Below are positions 15,928 through 26,076 of a DNA stretch of 64,000 nucleotides, one piece after another. Position 1 is the first letter of the stretch, and each line of letters begins with the position of its first letter. This DNA comes from Agromyces soli (GTDB lineage Bacteria; Actinomycetota; Actinomycetes; Actinomycetales; Microbacteriaceae): positions 2,604,001 to 2,668,000 of the forward strand of contig NZ_CP094533.1 of the NCBI RefSeq assembly GCF_022811605.1. Reading direction: 5' to 3'. The notes beneath the pieces are model-generated. The model did no database searches. It was not told the DNA's origin and saw nothing but the letters and a program-made list of their open reading frames with translations. A program made the translations under genes and the position numbers.

Positions 15928-17582
15928 TGCGGCGGCAGCCCAGCACGCCGCCGGAGCTTCCCGGCTACCAGTACGTCGATCTGCTCGGCTCGGGCGGCTT
16001 CGCGGATGTCTTCCTCTACGAGCAGCGTCTCCCGCGCCGTCGGGTCGCCGTCAAGGTGCTGGTGGCCGACGAGCTCTCCCGCGACACGAGGACGCAGTTC
16101 GTCGCCGAGGCGAACCTGATGGCCCAGCTCTCGGCGCACCCCTACATCGTGACGATCTTCCACGCGGATGTCGCGGCCGACGGCCGGCCGTACTTCGTGA
16201 TGGAGTACTGCTCCGGGCCGAGCCTCGCCGCGCAGCTCAAGCGGCAGCCGTTCCAGGTCGACGCGGCACTGCGCACCGGCATCCGGCTCGCCAGCGCGGT
16301 GGCGACGGCGCACGCGGCCGGCATCCTGCACCGCGACATCAAGCCCGCCAACGTGCTCACCAACGACTACGGCTGGCCGGCGCTGACGGACTTCGGCATC
16401 TCCTCGACGCTCGAGGGCGAGCTGCCGGTGCACACCATGACGTTCCTCGGCGGGGGCGCCGACAGCGGCTCGACCGGCGGTGCGCAGTCCGCGATCGGGC
16501 TCAGCGTGCCCTGGTCGCCGCCCGAGCTGTTCGACGACGACCCCCGCCCGGACACGCGGAGCGACGTCTATGCGCTGGCCGCGACGGTGCACACCCTCCT
16601 CGCCGGCCGCTCGCCGTTCGAGCTCCCCGGGCGGCCGAACGGATCCCTCGACCTGATCGGTCGCATCGAGCGCGGCGCGATCACCCCGATCGATCGCGAC
16701 GACGTGCCGCAGACGCTGCAGTCCGTGCTCCGCAGAGGCATGGCGGTCCGTCGCGAGGAGCGGTACGCGAGCGCGGTCGAGTTCGCCAGGGCGCTGCAGC
16801 GAGTCGAACTCGAGCTCGGCTACGCCGCCACGGCGATCGAGGTGCCGACGCAGCTGCTCGCCGCGGCCACGGCGGAGCCGGAACCGGTCGACGACGGCGC
16901 GGATGCCACTCGCGCCCGGGTCGCGTCCATCCAGGCGCAGCCGACCGCCCCGGATCCGGATGCGACGCGCGCGCGCGGCCCGGTCACCGTGCAGCCGCAG
17001 CCGCGGACGCCGCCTGCGCCTGCGCCCGCGCCCGCCGAGGAGCAGACGCTCGTCCGCCCCCGGAGCGTGCAGCAGGCCGACCCCGGGGGCCGCGTCGCGC
17101 CGACCGCCACCGCGTTCCCAGGCCCGCCCGCGTCCACCGCTGCGGCGGCCGCACTCTCGGAGCAGCCTCGACGTTCCCGGCTCGGCCTCGTGATCGGCAT
17201 CGCGGCCACGCTCGTGGTGGTGGCCGCAGTCGGGGTCGCCGTGGCGCTCTCCGGCCAGCTCGGCGGGCCGCCGGAGGCGAGCGCACCGCCGGCCGTCGAC
17301 ACCGAGGACGCGATCGCCGGCGCCCAGGTCCCGTCGCCGGTCGTCGCCGACGGCGTCGCCTCGGCCGACGGCACCGCGGTGACCTTCGAGGTCTCGCACG
17401 ACGACGCGGCCGACGGGGACCGCTACCGCTGGCGGCTCGCCGACGGCTCCGGCTCGACCGCCGTCGCCGACGGTCCGGAGATCGTGGTCTCCCCGGTGAC
17501 GCCGGGGCAGCGCATCTGCATCGACGTGCAGGTGCAACGGGGGAGCAAGACGAGCGAGAGCGTGCGGGGGTGCACAGCATGA
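15927..17582 (+). CDS. PknB-type receptor serine/threonine protein kinase
   Basis: A 551-residue Hanks-type kinase. The glycine loop is LLGSGGFADVFL (19-30), the ATP lysine is K43 (VAVKVL), the catalytic loop is H135-R-D137-I-K-P-A-N, and the metal site is D155-F-G. The activation region contains GGGADSGSTGGAQSAIGLSVPWSPPE. A Pro/Ala-rich juxtamembrane linker of about 120 residues leads to one membrane helix at about 419-442. Roughly 100 extracytoplasmic residues follow (EVSHDDAADGDRYRWRLADGSG), possibly an Ig-like fold. There are no PASTA repeats, so this is not the cell-division PknB. It lies in an overlapping gene run with PP2C and FHA proteins. Confidence 0.93.
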   Translation: MRRQPSTPPELPGYQYVDLLGSGGFADVFLYEQRLPRRRVAVKVLVADELSRDTRTQFVAEANLMAQLSAHPYIVTIFHADVAADGRPYFVMEYCSGPSLAAQLKRQPFQVDAALRTGIRLASAVATAHAAGILHRDIKPANVLTNDYGWPALTDFGISSTLEGELPVHTMTFLGGGADSGSTGGAQSAIGLSVPWSPPELFDDDPRPDTRSDVYALAATVHTLLAGRSPFELPGRPNGSLDLIGRIERGAITPIDRDDVPQTLQSVLRRGMAVRREERYASAVEFARALQRVELELGYAATAIEVPTQLLAAATAEPEPVDDGADATRARVASIQAQPTAPDPDATRARGPVTVQPQPRTPPAPAPAPAEEQTLVRPRSVQQADPGGRVAPTATAFPGPPASTAAAAALSEQPRRSRLGLVIGIAATLVVVAAVGVAVALSGQLGGPPEASAPPAVDTEDAIAGAQVPSPVVADGVASADGTAVTFEVSHDDAADGDRYRWRLADGSGSTAVADGPEIVVSPVTPGQRICIDVQVQRGSKTSESVRGCTA

Positions 17583-18298
17583 GGCCGTTGCGGATCGAGT
17601 TCTGCGGTGAGTGGTACACCGTCGAGGAGGGGGCGCCGTTCGGCATCGGCCGGGAGGCCGATCTGGTGATCGACGAGAACCCCTACCTGCATCGGGTGTT
17701 CCTGACGCTGCGGGCCGAGTACGGGCTCTGGTGGCTCGACAACGTCGGCCAGCTGCTCTCGGCGACCGTGTCCGACGCCACGGGCAGCGTGCAGGCGTGG
17801 CTCGCCCCGGGCGCGCGTCTGCCGATCGTGTTCCAGACGATGCATGTGATGTTCAGCGCCGGCTCGACCGCCTACGACTTCACCGTGCACGCGGAGGACG
17901 ACTTCTACAACACCTCGCTGACGGCGGAGACCTCCACGGCCGGCACGACGATCATGCCGGTGTCGCTCACCCCGAGCCAGCGGCTGCTCGTGCTCGCGCT
18001 CGCGGAGCAGGTGCTCGTGCAGCCGGCGGGACGGGCGACCGTGCCGAGCTCGGCCGAAGCCGCCGAACGCCTCGGCTGGAGCATGACGACGTTCAACCGC
18101 AAGCTCGACAACGTGTGCGAGAAACTCGACAAGATCGGGGTCGACGGACTGCGGGGCGGCCGCGGCAAGCTCGCCACGAATCGACGGGCCCGGCTCGTCG
18201 AGTACGCCGTGGCGACTCGGCTCGTGAGCGCGGACGAACTCCCGCTGCTCGACCGGGCGCGCGAGGAGTCCGAGGAGGCGCGCGCGGCCGAGGCCTGA
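17579..18298 (+). CDS. Unknown protein: degenerate FHA-like N-terminus plus helix-turn-helix C-terminus
   Basis: A 239-residue cytosolic protein that overlaps the kinase gene by 4 nt (ATGA). The first 100 residues have an FHA-like pattern: FGIGREADLVIDENPYLHRVFLTLRAE-like, GR then H, then LDNVG. The usual Ser before the His is replaced (PYLHR) and the terminal NG is NV. Residues about 125-215 start LTPSQRLLVLALAEQV and continue with SSAEAAERLGWSMTTFNRKLDNVCEKL. This resembles the sigma-region-4/LuxR class of helix-turn-helix and would bind DNA. No function is established. It could carry the kinase signal to transcription (inference). A start three codons earlier (GTG) is possible. Confidence 0.72.
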   Translation: MRPLRIEFCGEWYTVEEGAPFGIGREADLVIDENPYLHRVFLTLRAEYGLWWLDNVGQLLSATVSDATGSVQAWLAPGARLPIVFQTMHVMFSAGSTAYDFTVHAEDDFYNTSLTAETSTAGTTIMPVSLTPSQRLLVLALAEQVLVQPAGRATVPSSAEAAERLGWSMTTFNRKLDNVCEKLDKIGVDGLRGGRGKLATNRRARLVEYAVATRLVSADELPLLDRAREESEEARAAEA

Positions 18299-18337
18299 TC
18301 GGGCGCGGAATGGCTCGCCATGGGGAGTCCTCCCCGT

Positions 18338-18366
18338 TTGGGGGGTCATGCCGCGCATGTTAGGTT
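18338..18366 (+). promoter_or_regulatory. Promoter before the Ig-like surface protein gene
   Basis: TTGGGG (18338-18343) and TAGGTT (18361-18366) are separated by exactly 17 bp. The transcript would start about 75 nt before the ATG. This gives the surface-protein half of the cluster its own promoter. Confidence 0.5.
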
Positions 18367-18373
18367 GATGCCC

Positions 18374-18406
18374 GGCCCGGCACGCTCCACCCGAGGTGCC
18401 CGGGCC
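18374..18406 (+). promoter_or_regulatory. Leader hairpin before the Ig-like surface protein gene
   Basis: GGCCCGGCAC (18374-18383) pairs with GTGCCCGGGCC (18396-18406) with a single bulged G, around a 12-nt loop. It lies just after the promoter and is followed by CGTTCGACG. It may stabilise the leader or attenuate transcription; no ligand motif is recognised. Confidence 0.35.
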
Positions 18407-18447
18407 GTTCGACGACGACCCGACGACGGCACCGAGGGGGGAGCGCC

Positions 18448-21400
18448 ATGGGGTTCTTCGGCGCCCGCCGCCGCACGATCGCCTCGGTCACCGCCCTCGC
18501 GGTGCTGGCCGGAGTGCCGATCGGCTTCGCAGTCCTGCACCAGGGCTTCCCCGTGACCGACCCCGACCTCCGGGTCCGCGAGGTCTGGGTCACGAACGCC
18601 GAGGAACTGCAGCTCGGCAGGCTCAATCGTCAGATCGACGAGCTCGACGCGGCCGTCGCGACCGCCGCGAGCGAGACCGACGTGTTCCAGCACGGCCAGG
18701 ACGCCTTCGCCTACGACGCCTCCGCGGGTTCGATCGAGCGGGTGGACCCCGCGTTCACCACGCTCGTCGAACGGATCGACGTCCCGCCGGCCTCCGCGGT
18801 GGCGTACGGCGGCGAGGTGCTCGCGGTGCTCTCGCCGAAGGGCGAGCTGTGGACGGTGCCGGCCGCTGGCTCGCTCTCCTTCGACTGGCGCGGCACCGAG
18901 CCGATCGCGACGCTGGGCTCCGGCGCAGAGCTCGCGGTCAGCGAACGGGGGACCGTCTTCGCGAGCGACCCGAAGGCGGGCGAGCTGCTGAGCCTCGACC
19001 GGGGCTCGGAGACGCCCTCGCTCCGCTCGATCGGCAAGCTCGGCGAGCATGAGCTCGCCGCGGTGGGCGAACGGCCCGTGGTGCTCGATCTCGATGCCGA
19101 CGAGCTGCTCGTCGACGAACGGCGCATCGAGCTGCCCGAGGGCGCCCTCCGGCTGCAGCAGTCCGGTCCCGAGGCATCCGAGGCGGTCGTCGCGACCGGC
19201 GACGCGCTCGTCTTCGCGCCGCTCGGCGGAGGCGAGGCGCGCGAGGTGCCGCGCGAGGGCGCGTCCACGAACGAGAAGCGGCCCGGCGTCGCCGCGCCCG
19301 TCCGGGTCGGCGACTGCGTGCACGGCGCGTGGGCCGAGGCCGGGCGCTACCTCGCCGTGTGCGACGGCAAGAAGCCCAGGGGCGTCGACCTCGAGCAGTC
19401 CACGGCCGGCGGGCGGCTCGAGTTCCGGGTCAACCGCGATGTCGTGGTGCTGAACAACCTCGCCAACGGGGACGCCTGGCTCCTCGACTCCGAGCTCCGC
19501 CTCGTCGACAACTGGGAAGAGGTGACGCCGCCCGAGGAGACCGACGAGCTCGAGGGCGACGAGAAGAGCGCCCAGCAGACCTTCGAGGACACGCTCGCCG
19601 AGCGCACCGAGCAGAATCGCCCGCCGGTCGCGCGGAACGACGACGTCGGGGTGCGCCCGGGACGCACGACCATCGTCGACGTGCTGGCGAACGACACCGA
19701 TCCCGACGGCGACGTGCTGACGATCGCCCGCACGAGCGAGGTCGCCGAGGAGGCGGGCCGGCTGGACGTCATCGACGGCGGACGCGCCCTGCAGTTCACC
19801 CCGGCCGACGGAGCGGCCGGCACCGTGAGCTTCCGCTACACGGCCGACGACGGCCGCGGCGGCGTCGCCGAGGCGAGCGTCAACCTGCGCATCGTGCCCG
19901 AGAGCGAGAACAACGCGCCGAAGCCGATCCGCAACGGGGCGACGAGCGTCGAGCAGGGGCAGCAGATCTCCTACAACCTGCTCGCGGACTGGATCGATCC
20001 GGACGGCGACGACCTGTTCCTCGTCGACGCGTCGCCGACGAGCGGCGACCTCGTGCGCGCGAGCCCGGACGGCTTCGTGACCTTCGAGCACAAGTCGGCG
20101 GAGCTCGGCCTGAAGGAGGTCTCCTACACGGTCTCCGACGGCCAGACCTCGGCGACCGGCAAGCTCACGGTCGACGTGAAGCCGAGCGGTGCGCTGAACC
20201 CGATCGGCACGCCGGACTTCGCCCAGGCCTTCGTCGGCGAGAACGTGCTGATCCAGCCGCTCATGAACGACCTGTCGCCGTCGGGCGCGCCGATCGAGCT
20301 GCTGGGCGTGCCCGAGCCGCCGGAGGGGGCGAGCATCACGCCCAACCCCGAGCGCGGCACCATCGCCTTCTCCAGCAACACGCCCGGGGAGTACGTCTTC
20401 CTGTACGACCTCGGCGCCGGGGCCAATGTGAGCGTCGGGCTGGTGCGGGTGCAGGTCGTCGAGCCGCCCGCCGATGCGCCCGCGCCGATCGCCGTCAAGG
20501 ACACGGCGTACCTGCGTCCCGGTGAGCCGACCTCGGTCTCGGTGCTCGCGAACGACGTGTCGCCGTCCGGGCGGGTGCTCGCCGTGCAGTCGATCGACGA
20601 CACGGGCACCGACGGACTCGTCTCGGTGGAGCTGCTCACGAACACCGTCGCCCGGGTGAGCGCGTCGGAGGCGCTCGACCGGCAGCTGCAGTTCTCGTAC
20701 ACCGTCTCCGACGGCGTGAACACCGCGACCTCGACGGTGACGGTCGTGCCCGTGCCGCCGCTCGTGAAGCACCAGCCGCCGGTCGCGCTCGACGACTCGG
20801 CGATCGTGCGTGCGGGCGACATCGTCACCGTGCCCGTGCTCGAGAACGACTACCACCCCGACGCGGCGACGATGCGGCTCGACCCCGAGCTCGACCTCAG
20901 CGGCGCACCAGGGGCCCTCGCCTTCACGGACGGCGAGTCGGTGCGCTTCCAGGCGCCCGACGAGGCGGGCGTGCACACCATCGTCTACACGGTGCTCGAC
21001 GACTTCGAGCAGCTCGCTCGCGCCACGGTCACCATCACCGTCATCGGGAGGGACGCCGAGAACCGCGCGCCCCTGCCCACCCCGCTCACCTCGCGCACCT
21101 TCGCCGGCTCCTCGGTGACCATCGACGTGCCGCTCGACGGCATCGACCCCGACGGCGACTCGGTCGTGCTGACCGGCATCGACCAGGCGCCGGCCCTCGG
21201 CCGCATCCTCGAACGCACGAGCACGTCGTTCACCTACGAAGCCTTCGCCGGGGGCAGCGGCACCGACGAGTTCCGCTACGTGCTGCGGGACACCCAGGGC
21301 GAGGAAGCCATCGGCACCATCCGGATCGGGGTCATCCCGCGCGCCGAGGTGCAGGCGCCGCCGACCGCGGTCGACGACGCGATCGAGATGAAGCCGGGCC

Positions 21401-23772
21401 GCACCGTCGGCGTCGACGTGCTGCTGAACGACTCCGACCCGAACGGGTACAGCCTGCACGTCGCGGACCTCCCGGAGGTCGACGAAGGCATCGAGGCCGA
21501 GATCCGCGACCGGCGTCGGGTCGTGGTGACCGCCCCGGAGGGTGAGGGCGCCTACACGATCCGCTACTCGATCTCGAACGGGCACGGCGGTACGGACACC
21601 GCCTTCCTGCAGCTCGCCGTGAGCGAAGACGCGGTGATCGACCCGCCGACGGCCGAGGATCAGGTGCTCGAGCCCGAACGGCTCGTGGCCGGCGAGGACG
21701 CCGTCGTCGATCCGTTGAAGGACGCGACGAACCCGGGCGGCCTCGTCGAGGACCTCGTCGTCACCGTCGAGGGCCCGAACGCGGGTCGCGCCGAGGTCGC
21801 CGCGGACGGCACGATCTCCGTGCGCCCCGCGCAGGAGCGCTACGCGGTGGCCTTCCGGCTCACGAACGAGCTCGACGAGCTGTCCGCGATGGCCTTCGTC
21901 ATCGTGCCGCCCGTTCCCGACGGCGATGCGGTGCCCGAGGAGACCCAGCGCCCGAAGACGCCGGAGGAGATCGCGGCCGAGGAACGGGCGAAGTTCCCCG
22001 CGCCGTACCTGAAGAACCTCGGCGAGATCATCGTGCCGATGAACGGCAGCATCGAGTGGGGCGTCGGCGACCTCGTCGAGGTGCCGTCGGGCCAGCCCGC
22101 CACGATCCTCTCCGCCTCGGCGACGAACTCGGCCTCCTCGCCCATGGTGAGCGGCACCGAGCTGCGCTTCGAGCCGGAGCAGGACTACCGCGGCCCCGCG
22201 ACGATGACGTTCGAGGTGACCGACGGCAAGGGTGCCGACGACCCGGTCGGCCGGCGGGCCATCCTGAGCTTCCCGATCACGGTCGGCGATCCCGGCTTCA
22301 ACGACGTCGCCCCGACGTTCACGCCGCGCAGCGAGACCATCGAGGCCGGCGAGGCTCCGCTCGAGGTCGACCTGCGCGAGATGACCGATCAGCCGAACCC
22401 CGACAACATCGCGAAGGTCAGCTACACCGGCCTCAGCGGTCAGACGGAGGAGATCCAGGCGGAGATCGTCGACGGCTCGATCCTGCGCATGCAGGCGCCG
22501 CTCGGCGTGCAGCCGGGCACCTCGGCGCGGCTCTCCTTCCAGCTCGGCTTCAACGAGTTCACCGTGCCCGGCTACGTCGACGTGCAGGTCGTGTCCTCGA
22601 CGCGCGCCAAGCCGCGGGCGGTCGCCGACCCCGACACGGGCGAGCTCTACGTCGAGCGGGGCGAGTCGATCACAGTGCCGGTGCTCGAGAACGACTTCAA
22701 CCCCTTCGCCCAGGACGGCGTGCCGCTGCGTGTCGTCGGCGCCGAGGTCGCGAGCGTCGGGGCGAACGCCACGACGAGCTTCACCGCCGAGGACGTCACG
22801 ATCAACACCGGCTCCGCCTTCGTCGGCACGGTGACGGTGAACTACCGCATCGAGGACGGTACGAAGGACCCGGCCCGCCAGGCGCAGGGGCAGGTGACGG
22901 TGATCGTGCGGGATGCCCCGGACGCGCCGGGCGCACCGGAGATCACCGGCAGCGGCAGCGGTCAGGTCTCCCTCAAGTGGAACGCTCCCGCCAACAACAA
23001 CGCGGCGATCAGCGGCTACGAGGTCACCTGGACGGGGTCGGGCTATCGGCCGTTCGGCGCCGACGCGGCGGGCACGGTCGTGACCATCGACGGCCTGACG
23101 AACGGCCAGGCGTACACGTTCAAGGTGCGCGCGATCAACGTCGTCGGCACGAGCGCCGACTCCGAGGCCTCGCGGTCGGTGACGCCCTGGGGCACGCCGA
23201 GCGCCCCGCGGAACGTCAGCGTCAGCGCCGACGGCAACGCCACGACGACGGTCCGGGCGAGCTGGGACCCGCCCGCGCAGGACGGCGGCGGACAGCTCCG
23301 CTACCAGGTGCGCTACGACGGCGGCGGCTGGCAGAACGTGCCCGGCCGGGCGGCGAGCTTCCCCGGCCAGGGCGCCGGCACCCACACGGTCGAGGTCCGC
23401 GCGATCAACGGCGGCAACAACGAGGGGCCCGGCGCCTCCGGCCGCGTCACCGTGAACAATCCGCCCCCGCCCTCGCCGAGCGCGTCCGTGTACAAGGGCG
23501 GCGACAGCGGATGCTGCCGCTACGTCGCGGCCAGGTACTCCGACTTCACGCCCGGCTCGTACACCGTGACCGTCGAGTACCAGCACTGGAGCACGAGTGC
23601 CGGCTGGACCTCGATGTCGTCGCAGCGGATGAACCTCGGCAGCGGCGGCAGCTTCCAGACCCTCAGCTACCTGGGCGAGGTGAACCCGGCCGAGTTCCCG
23701 GGCGTGCGCATCCGCTTCCAGGGGCCGGGCGGCACCTTCTACAGCGGCGTCGCGAATTGGGGCGCGCTCTGA
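18448..23772 (+). CDS. Large membrane-anchored surface protein with Ig/cadherin-like and fibronectin-III repeats
   Basis: A 1,774-residue extracytoplasmic protein. One membrane helix (about 10-32) follows a short basic tail. Residues about 40-385 show repeated short beta motifs that suggest a propeller-like fold (uncertain). From about 390 to 1490 there are roughly ten tandem repeats of about 95 residues. Many contain the cadherin/VCBS-like signature NDTDPDGD or a variant (ANDVSPSG, ENDYHPD, LNDSDPNG), possibly Ca2+-binding. Two fibronectin-III domains follow at about 1490-1670 (TGSGSGQVSLKWNAP, and SVSADGNATTTVRASWDPP). A C-terminal domain (about 1681-1774) begins SVYKGGDSGCCRYVAARYSD with adjacent cysteines. 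The ATG at 18448 has GGGGGGAG upstream. It precedes the MoxR-DUF58 pair by 28 nt and is probably their client or partner (inference). Confidence 0.9.
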   Translation: MGFFGARRRTIASVTALAVLAGVPIGFAVLHQGFPVTDPDLRVREVWVTNAEELQLGRLNRQIDELDAAVATAASETDVFQHGQDAFAYDASAGSIERVDPAFTTLVERIDVPPASAVAYGGEVLAVLSPKGELWTVPAAGSLSFDWRGTEPIATLGSGAELAVSERGTVFASDPKAGELLSLDRGSETPSLRSIGKLGEHELAAVGERPVVLDLDADELLVDERRIELPEGALRLQQSGPEASEAVVATGDALVFAPLGGGEAREVPREGASTNEKRPGVAAPVRVGDCVHGAWAEAGRYLAVCDGKKPRGVDLEQSTAGGRLEFRVNRDVVVLNNLANGDAWLLDSELRLVDNWEEVTPPEETDELEGDEKSAQQTFEDTLAERTEQNRPPVARNDDVGVRPGRTTIVDVLANDTDPDGDVLTIARTSEVAEEAGRLDVIDGGRALQFTPADGAAGTVSFRYTADDGRGGVAEASVNLRIVPESENNAPKPIRNGATSVEQGQQISYNLLADWIDPDGDDLFLVDASPTSGDLVRASPDGFVTFEHKSAELGLKEVSYTVSDGQTSATGKLTVDVKPSGALNPIGTPDFAQAFVGENVLIQPLMNDLSPSGAPIELLGVPEPPEGASITPNPERGTIAFSSNTPGEYVFLYDLGAGANVSVGLVRVQVVEPPADAPAPIAVKDTAYLRPGEPTSVSVLANDVSPSGRVLAVQSIDDTGTDGLVSVELLTNTVARVSASEALDRQLQFSYTVSDGVNTATSTVTVVPVPPLVKHQPPVALDDSAIVRAGDIVTVPVLENDYHPDAATMRLDPELDLSGAPGALAFTDGESVRFQAPDEAGVHTIVYTVLDDFEQLARATVTITVIGRDAENRAPLPTPLTSRTFAGSSVTIDVPLDGIDPDGDSVVLTGIDQAPALGRILERTSTSFTYEAFAGGSGTDEFRYVLRDTQGEEAIGTIRIGVIPRAEVQAPPTAVDDAIEMKPGRTVGVDVLLNDSDPNGYSLHVADLPEVDEGIEAEIRDRRRVVVTAPEGEGAYTIRYSISNGHGGTDTAFLQLAVSEDAVIDPPTAEDQVLEPERLVAGEDAVVDPLKDATNPGGLVEDLVVTVEGPNAGRAEVAADGTISVRPAQERYAVAFRLTNELDELSAMAFVIVPPVPDGDAVPEETQRPKTPEEIAAEERAKFPAPYLKNLGEIIVPMNGSIEWGVGDLVEVPSGQPATILSASATNSASSPMVSGTELRFEPEQDYRGPATMTFEVTDGKGADDPVGRRAILSFPITVGDPGFNDVAPTFTPRSETIEAGEAPLEVDLREMTDQPNPDNIAKVSYTGLSGQTEEIQAEIVDGSILRMQAPLGVQPGTSARLSFQLGFNEFTVPGYVDVQVVSSTRAKPRAVADPDTGELYVERGESITVPVLENDFNPFAQDGVPLRVVGAEVASVGANATTSFTAEDVTINTGSAFVGTVTVNYRIEDGTKDPARQAQGQVTVIVRDAPDAPGAPEITGSGSGQVSLKWNAPANNNAAISGYEVTWTGSGYRPFGADAAGTVVTIDGLTNGQAYTFKVRAINVVGTSADSEASRSVTPWGTPSAPRNVSVSADGNATTTVRASWDPPAQDGGGQLRYQVRYDGGGWQNVPGRAASFPGQGAGTHTVEVRAINGGNNEGPGASGRVTVNNPPPPSPSASVYKGGDSGCCRYVAARYSDFTPGSYTVTVEYQHWSTSAGWTSMSSQRMNLGSGGSFQTLSYLGEVNPAEFPGVRIRFQGPGGTFYSGVANWGAL

Positions 23773-23800
23773 TGATTCCCACCGTGGAGGTACGAACGAC

Positions 23801-24765
<965 letters not shown>

Positions 24766-24769
<4 letters not shown>

Positions 24770-26076
24770 CGCAGGACGCCGGCGCCGCGCCGCAGCCTTC
24801 GCAGTCCCGACTGGCCTTCCAGGCCGTCGGGCGCTCCGTCGTGCGCGCGGCCGGCTCGCTCGGCGACGGGATCGGCCGGGCCTGGACGGCCGTCGCAGCC
24901 TTCGTCCGCCCGGTCACGAGCCTGGTCTCCACGACGGGATGGCTCGTGCTGGTCGCCGCGCTCGCGGCGGCGCTCATCGCGCTCGTCTTCGACTGGGTGG
25001 AGTTCGGCTTCCTCGCCGCGACGCTCGCCGGAGCCATCCTCGTCGCCGTGCCCTTCGTGTTCGGCCGGCTGCGCTACCGGGTCGGCGTCGAGCTCGAGCC
25101 GCGCCGGGTGGTCGCGGGGGAGCGGGCGCTCGGGCGCCTGACCGTCGTGAACGACGGCACCGCGAACTCGGTCTCCTCGCGCATCGAGCTGCCTGTGGGC
25201 GAGGGCTCGGCGGTGTTCCGGATCCCGTCGCTGGAGCCCCGGGCCGAGCACGAGGAGCTCTTCGCCGTGCCGACGAACCGGCGGGCCGTCATCGTCGCCG
25301 GCCCCGCCATCTCGGTGCGCGGCGACGAGCTCGGCCTGCTCCGCCGCACGGTGCGCTGGAACGACCCGGTCGAGCTCTTCGTGCATCCGGTCACGGCCCG
25401 GCTCCGTCCGTCCGCCGCCGGGCTCGTGCGCGACCTCGAGGGCGAGGTGACGAAGGTCATCACCGATCACGACCTCTCCTTCCACGCGCTCCGCGCCTAC
25501 GAGCCGGGCGACCCGCTGCGGAACGTCCACTGGCGCAGCTCGGCCCGCACCGGCCGGCTCATGGTGCGGCAGTACGAGGAGACCCGGCGCTCCGAGCTCG
25601 TGCTCCTGCAGTCGACGGAGGAGACGCACTACGACGACGAGGCCGAGTTCGAGCTGGGCGTCTCGGTGTTCGCCTCGATCGGGGTGCAGCTGATCCACGA
25701 CGCCACCAAGACGGTGTGCGCCACCGAGCGGATGCGGCTCCGGACGACGAGCACGACGAGCCTCCTCGACGACACCTGCCGGATCGCGCCGTACGCGCGG
25801 CGCGGCGGTCCGGCGCTCGGCGGACTGCGCGAGCTCGTGCGCGACCGCATCCGGCTGGCGCCGGCGGCGAGCGTCGTCGTCCTCGTCACCGGCGGCGCGC
25901 AGCCGCTCAGCGAGGTCCGGGCGGTGCAGACGGTTCTCCCTCCCGAGACCCCGCTCGTCGCCGTCCGGGTGCAGCGCGGCGCCGAGTCGCGCATCGCGAA
26001 GGTCGGCCGCAGCACGGTCGCGACGATCGGCGAGCTCGGCGAGCTCGCCGCGGTGATGCGGAGGGTCCGGCCGTGA
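24766..26076 (+). CDS. DUF58 membrane protein (copy 1)
   Basis: A 436-residue protein with two N-terminal membrane helices at about residues 50-100 (GWLVLVAALAAALIALVFDW and FLAATLAGAILVAVPFVFG). A soluble beta-rich segment follows, and then the DUF58 signature YEPGDPLRNVHWRSSARTGRLMVRQYEE. The C-terminal portion resembles a von Willebrand-A-like fold. DUF58 proteins are constant partners of MoxR ATPases; their biochemical role is unknown. I chose the ATG at 24766 because it overlaps the MoxR stop; the longer upstream frame is shadow sequence. It overlaps the next gene as GTGA. Confidence 0.9.
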
